From contig CANQHN010000020.1 in assembly GCA_947623745.1 (NCBI GenBank), forward strand, positions 1 through 53,009: a DNA stretch of 53,009 bases, given 5' to 3'. Below are positions 1-8,073 of the stretch, piece by piece. Numbering within the stretch: position 1 is the stretch's first letter; each line of letters begins with the position of its first letter. The translations under genes were made by a program, and so were the position numbers. The notes under the pieces were generated by a model. It saw nothing but the letters and a program-made list of their open reading frames with translations, did not search any database and had not been told where the DNA came from. Source of the DNA: an uncultured Oscillospiraceae bacterium. GTDB lineage: Bacteria > Bacillota > Clostridia > Oscillospirales > Oscillospiraceae.

Positions 1-447
1 ATGCCCGTCATGAACTTCTTCGACGGCTGCAAGCTGCTCAAAGAGGGCGACACCTACTACGCCCAGATCCGGAACGCCAAGTTCAAGCTGGATGAGTTCC
101 AGCAGAAGGCCCTGAAGCAGAACGGCCAGCAGCCCTGCGACATCGTGGCTGGCATCCGTCCCCAGCACATCTCTGTTGGCGAGGGCGAGCTGGAGGCCAC
201 CATCGAGGTCAACGAGATGCTGGGCTCCGAGGTCAACCTCCACGCCCGCAGCGACAAGGACGAGGTGGTCATGGTGATCCCCACCGTGGACCTGAAAACC
301 GACGTTTCCATGGGCGCGAAGGTGAAGTTCACCACTCAGCCCCGGCTGATCCAGCTGTTCGACAAGGCCAGCGGCAACAACCTGGTGTGGTACGACAAGG
401 AGTCCGCCGACGCCTGCACCCCCGTCTGCAAAAATTACAACTTCTGA
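1..447 (+). CDS. Carbohydrate ABC importer ATP-binding subunit, C-terminal part (cut by window edge)
   Basis: C-terminal end of an MsmK/UgpC/MalK-type ATPase, the subunit that powers sugar uptake from the inner face of the membrane. The nucleotide-binding domain lies outside the window. What is visible begins at the family segment MNFFDG, followed by AGIRPQHI and a TOBE-like beta domain up to the TGA at 445-447. The ATG at position 1 is an internal methionine, not the start. A strong terminator follows at 464-499, so this gene closes its transcript. The family assignment is firm; the sugar cannot be told from this part. Confidence 0.85.
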   Translation: MPVMNFFDGCKLLKEGDTYYAQIRNAKFKLDEFQQKALKQNGQQPCDIVAGIRPQHISVGEGELEATIEVNEMLGSEVNLHARSDKDEVVMVIPTVDLKTDVSMGAKVKFTTQPRLIQLFDKASGNNLVWYDKESADACTPVCKNYNF

Positions 448-463
448 TCCTTCCCCGTTTCCA

Positions 464-499
464 GCAAAAGTCCCGCTCCGATTGGGGCGGGACTTTTGC
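464..499 (+). terminator. Intrinsic terminator after the ABC ATPase
   Basis: A 16-bp stem (464-479 with 484-499, one T-G pair inside) with loop GATT. The outer stem is A-rich on the left and T-rich on the right, so it could work in both directions. Confidence 0.85.
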
Positions 500-536
500 G
501 AGCGGCACCGAGAGGAAAGGTAAGGTGGATCGAATC

Positions 537-1860
537 ATGTGCTCATGTAAAGAACTCTTACAGGCCCTTCGCTCCGGCAGAGCTGATCCCGTCCTGCTCT
601 CGATCTACGCCCCGGCGGGGACGGCGGCGGCCCTGGAGGCGGCCAGGGACCGGGCCGCCGGCACAGTGGAGGGCTTTTTGGACCGCTTCGGCGACCGGGA
701 GGCAGCCGCCCTGTTCAGCGGCCCCGGCCGCACGGAGATCGGCGGCAACCACACGGACCATCAGCACGGCCATGTGCTGTGCGGCAGCGTGGACTTGGAC
801 ACTCTGGCCTGCGCCGCGCCCAACGGGACACGGACCATCCGTGTCATCTCCGAGGGCTATCCCGCTGTGGAAGTCGATCTTGATGATCTGCTGACCAGAG
901 AGGCAGAGCAGAATACCTCCGCCGCATTGGTGCGAGGCATGGCGGCCAAATTGACGGAATTGGGCTGCTCTCTGTCCGGCCTTGACGCCTATGCCGTGTC
1001 TAATGTGATCGCCGGCGCGGGGCTGTCCTCCTCCGCCTCCTTCGAGGTGCTTCTGGGCACTATGTTCAGCCATTTCTTCTGCGGCGGGGGCGCTGGACCC
1101 AATAGAGATTGCTAAAATCGGCCAGTACGCTGAAAACGTCTACTTTGGCAAACCCTGCGGCCTGATGGACCAGATGGGGTCCTCGGTAGGCGGGGCGATC
1201 AGCATCGACTTTGAAGACCCGGCGGACCCCATCGTGGAGCGGGTGGATTTCGATTTCAGCGCCTCCGGCCACGCTCTTTGCATCGTGGATACCAGCTCCT
1301 GCCACGCGGACCTGACCGGTGACTACGCGGACATCCCCAGAGAGATGGGAGCCGTGGCCGCCCACTTTGGAAAGCAAGTCCTCCGGGATGTGTCGGAGGC
1401 GGATTTCCGAGCCGAATTGCCAGCTTTGCAGCGGGAGTGCGGCGACCGGGCGGTGCTCCGGGCCATGCACTTCTACGCGGAGGACCGCCGCGCCGTCCAA
1501 GAGGCGGAGGCGCTGAAGCGGGGCGACTTCAGTGGATTTCTGGCCTTGGTGAACCAGTCCGGCCTGTCCTCGGAGCTGCTGCTGCAAAATATCTGGTCCC
1601 CAGGCGCTCCCGGCGAACAGGCTGTGTCCGTGGCCCTTGCCCTCGGCAAAGAGCTGTTGGACGGCGCTGGTGCCATCCGGGTCCATGGCGGCGGATTCGC
1701 CGGGACCATCCAGGCGCTCATTCCCAATGAAGCCCTCGCCGGATTCAAGTCTGGCATGGAGGCTGTGTTCGGACAGGGAAAATGTCATGTGCTGCGCATC
1801 CGTCCCCAGGGCGGCTGCGTCGTCCTCGCAAGCTCCCGTTGTAAGATTCCCTTTAAATGA
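537..1860 (+). pseudogene. galK: Galactokinase, frameshifted
   Basis: Galactokinase phosphorylates galactose to galactose-1-phosphate in the Leloir pathway. The ATG at 537 follows an AAGGTGG ribosome site. The first part carries the galactokinase signature GRTEIGGNHTDHQ and the GHMP-kinase motif GLSSSASFE. The reading frame then changes at a run of five G at 1086-1090. Removing one G joins it to the downstream frame, which starts IEIAKIGQYAENVYFGKPCGLMDQMGSSVG and ends with the C-terminal GGGFAGTIQ before TGA at 1858-1860. Both halves are otherwise intact and about full family length, so this is either a single recent +1 mutation, a phase-variable tract or a sequencing slip. The neighbouring galE is also broken, which favours real decay. 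Confidence 0.88.
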
Positions 1861-1877
1861 ATCTGGAGGTAAAACAA

Positions 1878-2200
1878 ATGTTTTGGGCGGGGCCGGGTAC
1901 ATCGGCTCCCATACTGTCTATGAACTCATCGACGCCGGCCGGGACGTGGTGGTTGCGGACAACCTCCAGACCGGGTTCCGGGCCGCTGTCCATCCTAAAG
2001 CCCGGTTCTACCAGCTGGACATCCGGGACCGGGCCGCCCTGGACGTGCTGTTTCAGGCGGAGAAAATCGACGGGGTGATCCACTTTACAGCCTCCTCCCA
2101 GGAGGGGGAGTCCATGTCCGACCCGCTGAAATACTACGACAACAACCTGTACGGCACCATGGTGCTGCTCCAGGCCATGGTGGCCCACGGCGTGGACACA
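1878..2200 (+). pseudogene. galE: UDP-glucose 4-epimerase remnant, both ends damaged
   Basis: GalE interconverts UDP-galactose and UDP-glucose. The NAD-binding start GGAGYIGSHTVYELID is present, but the ATG at 1878 (GGAGGT upstream) is out of frame with it, because a few codons of the usual MTVLVTGG start are missing. Homology runs through NNLYGTMVLLQAMVAHGVD, roughly the first 100 residues of a protein normally near 330, and stops abruptly at about 2198. The sequence beyond is unrelated and AT-rich. Reading continues to a TGA at 2240 with no family similarity. The clean loss of two thirds of the gene marks the left junction of the inserted island. Confidence 0.85.
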
Positions 2201-2272
2201 AAATCCGGGCTGCTATCAACCTGGATTTTGGAACTTTTGTGAGAACAATAGGAAATTGCACCGTCCCAATGA

Positions 2273-2746
2273 TTATTTCTCGGTTTTGAGCTTAGAAATT
2301 ATGAATAACAAATGCTTTATACACCACGCAAAAAATACAATACCAATTATTAATGTTGTAATCTCGATTTGAACTAAGACATCTTTCGCATTTTGGGAAA
2401 TGTCTAAAAAGACTAATGAAAACGCTACAATAATTGTGATGACATTTGCAATCATCCCCACGAAAGCCGACCGATAGAGATTATCTAAATGGCTGTTATT
2501 CCATAATCGTTCAATACGTTCCTTGTCAATCACAGAAATTAGGATGCTAATCCCTGTAAACAAAAAACCTCCGATTATCGCGGACATAGATATTGCATTA
2601 TAATGAAAATCTGGTGCTAATTCTTCAAATTTTGAAATATCAAAGAACGTGCTTTGGAACAGAGCAATAGAAATACCAATTGACAAGAGCAACACGATGC
2701 CTAACCATATCCAATTTTTCCGCTTCGTCATTCCTCTCACCACCAT
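2273..2746 (-). CDS. Four-helix membrane protein, last gene of the hsd operon
   Basis: Not recognised. A protein of about 157 residues with four hydrophobic segments (roughly residues 14-32, 53-73, 93-117 and 125-150) and a charged loop after the second (DKERIERLWNN). It could start at 2746 or at the in-frame ATG at 2731 (MTKRKNW), which has GGTGAG before it. It begins within a few bases of the stop of the preceding gene, and the whole run hsdM-hsdS-hsdR-orf313-this gene is tightly spaced on one strand, so co-transcription is very likely. A soluble protein followed by a small membrane protein is a common layout for sensor/membrane-effector defence pairs. That role here is inference only. Confidence 0.75.
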   Translation of the reverse strand: MVVRGMTKRKNWIWLGIVLLLSIGISIALFQSTFFDISKFEELAPDFHYNAISMSAIIGGFLFTGISILISVIDKERIERLWNNSHLDNLYRSAFVGMIANVITIIVAFSLVFLDISQNAKDVLVQIEITTLIIGIVFFAWCIKHLLFIISKLKTEK

Positions 2747-2752
2747 TGTTTA

Positions 2753-3694
2753 CTATATTCTGCAATATTTCAAAAGTTCATCTTTGTAGCAAGTATATGT
2801 TTGCAAAAGAGCCTCTTTGAAGTCATCATCAAATAATAATCCAGAATCCTCTTTTCCTAAAACGACCGTCTTCGTAAAATTATACTGCATTAAGTCATAT
2901 GACTGTGATTTTTCGCCTTGATCCTTCGCGTTGGCATTAAGCCCTTTTAGGTTGTCACCATGTTTGATTTTGACTGAAGCAATCAGTTCAGCGAGTTTGT
3001 CGCTCGACGAGAATATGTTTTTGTTTCTTTGCCCAACCAACTTATATGTAACCATTTTAGTTTTTATATTTCTTATCGAATCAAAACTTTCTCGATCCAA
3101 ACCAATATCAGACAGTATTTTATCTTCTGGAACAGCAACCGTGACAGACAGCGTACTGATGATATGTTTTTTCACCAGGATATCCAATATATCGTTTGTC
3201 AAAATTGCAGCAAGATAGGTAGAAACATGTTCCTCTCGATCAATTCCCTGGTCAAAGAGATTTCGCACAGCCGAAATTCGAGGGGCGCCATTGATTCCAA
3301 TGTAGCTTACAATACCCGTTTCAAAATCAATTAGGCAAAAAGTGTACAACTCCAAAAGTTGGCTTTCTCTCATGGGAACACTTTCTGTCTCTAATGTTGT
3401 TCGATCTCTAAGCGCAACTGTATTTGAAGGATTCTGCTGACCAATTTTGATAAATGCGCGATGCTTTTCGTAGGAGATCACTTCGATAACATATTGATTG
3501 TTGGAAACAGTTACGTTCATCGCTTTATGTTCATTCGCAAGAGCTTGCATTTTTTCTGCACATATTCTCTGAAAATATGCCTCAATATCAGAATCACTCA
3601 ATTGTTTTGCTTGAACAGTATTTGTTCCCGGAATTAGGGTCTGCTTTTCCAGCGACAGCCGATAGAATGAAACCTTTCGTGTTTTACTTGGCAT
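2753..3694 (-). CDS. Unrecognised 313-residue soluble protein of the hsd operon
   Basis: Not recognised. No signal peptide, no membrane segment and no nucleotide-binding or nuclease motif that I can identify. The N-terminus is basic (MPSKTRKVSFYRL). The middle (about residues 110-190) looks like a mixed alpha/beta domain. The C-terminal third is rich in lysine and aspartate. Its ATG follows GGGGTGAAAAC, 17 nt after the hsdR stop, and it ends a few bases before the membrane-protein gene, so the three form one transcript. The low GC matches the hsd genes rather than the surrounding chromosome. Position suggests an accessory defence function paired with the downstream membrane protein. Confidence 0.75.
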   Translation of the reverse strand: MPSKTRKVSFYRLSLEKQTLIPGTNTVQAKQLSDSDIEAYFQRICAEKMQALANEHKAMNVTVSNNQYVIEVISYEKHRAFIKIGQQNPSNTVALRDRTTLETESVPMRESQLLELYTFCLIDFETGIVSYIGINGAPRISAVRNLFDQGIDREEHVSTYLAAILTNDILDILVKKHIISTLSVTVAVPEDKILSDIGLDRESFDSIRNIKTKMVTYKLVGQRNKNIFSSSDKLAELIASVKIKHGDNLKGLNANAKDQGEKSQSYDLMQYNFTKTVVLGKEDSGLLFDDDFKEALLQTYTCYKDELLKYCRI

Positions 3695-3711
3695 GTTTTC
3701 ACCCCGTTTTT

Positions 3712-6700
3712 TTATTCTACATCAAATCCGCCCTCAAGAATAAACCTTCTCAGCATTTGGTCAATCTTCATGTTGATCTGGAATCTCTTGATGGGTTTGC
3801 CCTCTATCGTTTCAAGAAGAGCTTTCGCTCTTTCCTGATCCACGCTCGCCTTTAATGTATCAAATTTGCCGAACTCATTGATATTGGCATTTGTAATCTT
3901 CGACTGCATAAAACTACGCAGCATCGTTTCGTCGGCTCCGATGGCAGCAGCAAAACGGTGAATCTGGTCATTTTTGGCACTGGTCATATATACTGTAATG
4001 TAATCACGGAGCGTTCTTCCTTCGTCAACTACCACATCACCGTTCTGGACATCGTGAAGGAAGATGTTTGCGTATTTCTGTTCCTCTTGCGTTAGCGTTG
4101 CAAACGACTTGTGAAGTTCATCCAGCACAGCGGCAGTTTCCGCACCATCCTGCAACGCCTTGATGTATTTTTTGAACCGGGAGTTCATATAGTTGGCATC
4201 AATGACACCAGTATTGATTTCCGTCAGATAAGAGTCGATTTCATACGGCACTCCCTCAACACCAGCTCCTCCACTACCACCGGAGAACAGTTCCTTATAA
4301 CGCAAAGCAAGAATCAAGTAGATGGTTTCATCGATATGCAGATCAACGGTCACTTTGCTGCCAGTGTTCTTAAATTCGTAAGACAGCTTATCCCAAGTGA
4401 AGCCCTGTATCTTAGCGGCCTCGAGATAGTTGTTAAGCTGCTTGAACAGTTTGGCGAATTGTCCGCGCTCAGCATGATCAACCGGGAGTTTTTCAAAGTT
4501 CTTGATTCCGGCAGAACGGAAGATGCGCTCAATATCATCATACACCGCGTTCATTTTTTGGAGGTTATGCTCCAGCTTGTCGGCAAATAGGCCAAGAGGC
4601 TTATCACCGGAATATAGCTTGAACGCTTCCTCGATGTTTCTCTGCATTGTATACGGCTTACGATAATAACGAATCGTCCCAAAGGGCTTCTCCGGACCGT
4701 AGAGACGGTTGGTGCGGGAAAATGCCTGAATCAGCTTTTCGTAAAGCAATATCTTATCCAAATAAAGCGTGTTGATCCACTTGGAGTCAAAGCCAGTCAG
4801 CATCTGATCGACAACAATCAGTAGATCAATTTGCTGGTCGGAAGTATATTCGATTCCTTTGTATTGTTCTTTGTGCGCCAGACGGTAGGAAATGTCCTTC
4901 TTGAAAGTTGAATAAGTCGCCATCTGGAACTTCATATTATATCTGGCATTGTAATCTTCGATAATTTCAACAATACCTTCTTCTTTAAAAAGTCCATTAC
5001 CGTTATTATCGATATTGGGGTCAAACAAGGCGGTAACCTTCAGATTGCCCTTCGCTTTAAACAGCTTATAATATTGGATCGCCTCCGGAATGCTGCTGGT
5101 AGCAAAAATCGCATGGAACTTGTTGCCGTGGCTCAGGGTTGTCCAATTATCCAGAATATCATTAACTACTGCGCACTGATGCTCTTCACGTTCGTACTGA
5201 GAAACGGACAGATAATCTTCAATCCCTTTCAAATAGTTGCCATCTGCCTGGACATATCCAGCCATCGGAACTTTGGTGTGATCCATATAATACAGGTAGA
5301 CTTTTTTCTTTTTGGGATCTGCCAACGCTTCTGCCTCAGTAGCTGCCTTAGCTCTTTCAAGTGCAACTGCTTTCCGAAGATCGCGATTTTTGTATGTTGG
5401 CACCATGTATGGATCAAAGCCCAGAACATTCTTGTCCCGGATGCCGTCCGAAATGCTGTACCGGTGCAGCTCATTGCCGAACACATCCGAAGTGGTGCTC
5501 ATTTTCTTCTGATTTTCATCGTGGATTGGTGTGCCAGTAAAGCCAAAAAATATGGCGTTCGGGAAAGTTGTTTTAATAGTACGCAGCATTTCGCCAAATA
5601 CATCGCGATGAGCTTCATCAATGATAAATACGACCCGTTTGTTTTGAATCAGCTCGATGTCGTGCGCATTGAAGCCGTTTTCTTCTTCCACACGGCTCAT
5701 TTTCTGAATTGAGGTGACGATCAATGTGTTAGCGGGATCATCGCTCCGCAGTTTTGCCACGAGAATATCCGTGTTTTCCGTGGCTTGTACGGAGTCTGTA
5801 TCGTCAGCAAACCCGCGATAATCCAGCAGAGACTGTGTGCCAAGCTCTATACGGTCCATCAAAAACACCACTTTGTCGGCATCCTTGGAAGCTGCGATCA
5901 ATTGTGCTGATTTGAAGCTGGTCAGTGTTTTTCCGGAACCGGTGGTGTGCCAAATGTAGCCGCCCATCTGATCCTTGTCAGCCCAGCGACGCATGGCAAC
6001 GCGGCTGGTAATTCGGGAAGTCGCATAATACTGATAGCTGCGCATAACCTTCAAAATGCCGTCGGTATCATCGGCAACGGTATAGAAGCCGATCAGCTGG
6101 TGCGCCATAGGGATAGAAAGCAGATACTGCGCAATGTCCTTCCAATTGTTCAATGGCTCATTGTTGACGTCCGCCCAGTGAAAGTAAAAGTCCTTGTTGA
6201 ACTTTCCATCCGGGCCGGGATTGGCAAAATAGACTGTTTCATCCGGCTGCATGGCAATAAAAATCTGCACGAGGGCAAACAAACCGGAGAAAACACCCTC
6301 GTGTGCATATTTTTCAATCTGGTTATAGGCTTGGCTGACATCCACACCGCTGCGTTTCAATTCACAGTGAATCAGGGGCATACCATTGATCAACAGCATA
6401 AAGTCACCACGGCGGTTGGGCAAAACAGAGCTTCTTGCCTTGAACACCGGCTGTTCGGCAATCTGATAGCGGCTTTGACCGGCGGCAATTTCCTGACGGT
6501 CATAGATTTTTAGACTGACTTCCTTACCAAAGTGCAGTTCGTCCGCAGGATTGTCGCGTTTAATAGCAACGGTTTTTCCGTTGATAAAACCGTTGAGTTT
6601 CAGCGGTGTGCGCAGCCGGGTAATCTGGTCAAGAATCTGCTGCATCTCACCATTGGTCAGCGGAACATCGTTCAACCGGTCCACATCATGGTTGTTTTCA

Positions 6701-6834
6701 AAGAGGATTTGTTTCCAGTTCCGGATCAGCTCCTCTTCCGTTTTATAGCGTAGGATTTCCGGCTCCCAGCCATATTTTTCTGTCAGCAAGTTGATGAGCG
6801 CCGTTTCAAAGGCGGCTTCCTGTTCAAATACCAT
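3712..6834 (-). CDS. hsdR: Type I restriction enzyme, R (translocase/endonuclease) subunit
   Basis: HsdR, 1040 residues, the motor and nuclease of a type I R-M complex. It translocates DNA from an unmodified recognition site and cuts it at a distance. The N-terminal PD-(D/E)xK nuclease is visible as D144 ... E158-x-K160 (GDFMLLINGMPLIHCELK). The SF2 motor follows: Walker A HTTGSGKT with K302, DEAH at 406-409, motif III FGFTGTPI and motif VI IQAFSRTNRL. The ATG at 6834 sits 6 nt after a perfect AGGAGG. It is the third gene of the operon, 15 nt after hsdS. Full family length, all motifs intact, so presumably active. Confidence 0.97.
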   Translation of the reverse strand: MVFEQEAAFETALINLLTEKYGWEPEILRYKTEEELIRNWKQILFENNHDVDRLNDVPLTNGEMQQILDQITRLRTPLKLNGFINGKTVAIKRDNPADELHFGKEVSLKIYDRQEIAAGQSRYQIAEQPVFKARSSVLPNRRGDFMLLINGMPLIHCELKRSGVDVSQAYNQIEKYAHEGVFSGLFALVQIFIAMQPDETVYFANPGPDGKFNKDFYFHWADVNNEPLNNWKDIAQYLLSIPMAHQLIGFYTVADDTDGILKVMRSYQYYATSRITSRVAMRRWADKDQMGGYIWHTTGSGKTLTSFKSAQLIAASKDADKVVFLMDRIELGTQSLLDYRGFADDTDSVQATENTDILVAKLRSDDPANTLIVTSIQKMSRVEEENGFNAHDIELIQNKRVVFIIDEAHRDVFGEMLRTIKTTFPNAIFFGFTGTPIHDENQKKMSTTSDVFGNELHRYSISDGIRDKNVLGFDPYMVPTYKNRDLRKAVALERAKAATEAEALADPKKKKVYLYYMDHTKVPMAGYVQADGNYLKGIEDYLSVSQYEREEHQCAVVNDILDNWTTLSHGNKFHAIFATSSIPEAIQYYKLFKAKGNLKVTALFDPNIDNNGNGLFKEEGIVEIIEDYNARYNMKFQMATYSTFKKDISYRLAHKEQYKGIEYTSDQQIDLLIVVDQMLTGFDSKWINTLYLDKILLYEKLIQAFSRTNRLYGPEKPFGTIRYYRKPYTMQRNIEEAFKLYSGDKPLGLFADKLEHNLQKMNAVYDDIERIFRSAGIKNFEKLPVDHAERGQFAKLFKQLNNYLEAAKIQGFTWDKLSYEFKNTGSKVTVDLHIDETIYLILALRYKELFSGGSGGAGVEGVPYEIDSYLTEINTGVIDANYMNSRFKKYIKALQDGAETAAVLDELHKSFATLTQEEQKYANIFLHDVQNGDVVVDEGRTLRDYITVYMTSAKNDQIHRFAAAIGADETMLRSFMQSKITNANINEFGKFDTLKASVDQERAKALLETIEGKPIKRFQINMKIDQMLRRFILEGGFDVE

Positions 6835-6849
6835 AGCTTGCCTCCTGTA

Positions 6850-8073
6850 TCAGACAAACATTTTTTCAAGCAGAGCTTTTTTGATACTTTGCAGTTTATC
6901 TAACTCGCGCCGATGAAGGGTGATAAGGTTGTCGAGGTGGTCAAAAAATTCACCAATGTGCTTTTGCTCCTCTTTGGATGGTATGGCTATTGAACCCATA
7001 CAAAGTTTGTCATAGTAGAAATATAAGCGCACTCCACCTTCTTGTAGTTGTTCTATCAACTTCTGAAAGTCACTGGACTTAAACCAGTGCCACAAGAACC
7101 TATCATCAACAGTATCAACCGTCTTAAAAACCTCATAAAGTGAGCTTACTATCACGTTTTTGTCAAGGTTTTGATACCCAATGGAGCCGACATTTATCCT
7201 CGCAGGATTGTAGGCAAATGACTGCGGAGAAACTATATAATACATTCTTTTATCTGCTTCTCGCATAGTTCCGCCATTTTCAAATTTTTCGTTTTGCGGC
7301 ACAAATCCATTTTCATTTGTGATTGAATAACTTTCAAGCGGAAGGTTATCTCTGTTCTTTTCACCAGCCGGATATGTTATCTCTGAAAACTTACGCTGTT
7401 CCCAAGGGTCAGGAAATCCTTTGAATCGAATTTCGGGGTAGCGGCACCCATTTCGAGGGAACATTTTTTCAAGCATCGATTTTTTGATATTCGTCAGTTT
7501 TTCAAACTTACACTGATGAAGGGTGATAAGGTTGTCGAGGCTCTTAAAAAAGGCAGAAATAGTCTGCTGTTCTTTAACAGAAGGAAAATGTACTATGCCT
7601 TTTAGGGCGTTGTCGGCAGACACCTTCATATCGTTTTTTGCACCTTTGTTTACCAATGGATGCAGGTAGTTATTGACCCTCGCATCTTGCTCAAAATAGC
7701 ACTGAATAAAGTCTGGATCAGCAAGCGGAGTTGGATGATATATCGCATACAAAGTTGAGACAATACCCGGTTTTCCCTTGTTAGCCTTAATAATTCCGTA
7801 TGGATTTGACCTAAGTGGGGACTTCGTATAGACGACATCGCCCGTCTCAACAATTCCATAGTTCAAAACGGAAGTTCCTGCAAAACTTCGCCCCTGAAAC
7901 TCGATCTGATTTACTATCCCCACATCGCCAGATACCGACAGCACATCCTCCTTCGTGTATAGTCCGGAGATGTTCTTTTCTGGAGAAGTGGTGAGGTAAT
8001 CACTGAGCTTACGCTGTTCCCAAGCATTATCAAAACCGCAAAAACGAATGGAGGGTATTTCGGGTTTACTCAT
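6850..8073 (-). CDS. hsdS: Type I restriction-modification specificity subunit
   Basis: HsdS, 407 residues, chooses the bipartite DNA target for methylation and cleavage. Two target-recognition domains are seen as an internal repeat. Each half begins PEIRFxGFxxxWEQRK (near residues 4 and 211) and ends in a coiled spacer (ITLHQCKFEKLTNIKKSMLEKMF, in two forms). The ATG at 8073 overlaps the hsdM stop (ATGAGTAA). A GTG at 8082 is an alternative start. The conserved half-boundaries are the places where recombination normally swaps recognition domains. The recognition sequence cannot be predicted by eye. Confidence 0.95.
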   Translation of the reverse strand: MSKPEIPSIRFCGFDNAWEQRKLSDYLTTSPEKNISGLYTKEDVLSVSGDVGIVNQIEFQGRSFAGTSVLNYGIVETGDVVYTKSPLRSNPYGIIKANKGKPGIVSTLYAIYHPTPLADPDFIQCYFEQDARVNNYLHPLVNKGAKNDMKVSADNALKGIVHFPSVKEQQTISAFFKSLDNLITLHQCKFEKLTNIKKSMLEKMFPRNGCRYPEIRFKGFPDPWEQRKFSEITYPAGEKNRDNLPLESYSITNENGFVPQNEKFENGGTMREADKRMYYIVSPQSFAYNPARINVGSIGYQNLDKNVIVSSLYEVFKTVDTVDDRFLWHWFKSSDFQKLIEQLQEGGVRLYFYYDKLCMGSIAIPSKEEQKHIGEFFDHLDNLITLHRRELDKLQSIKKALLEKMFV

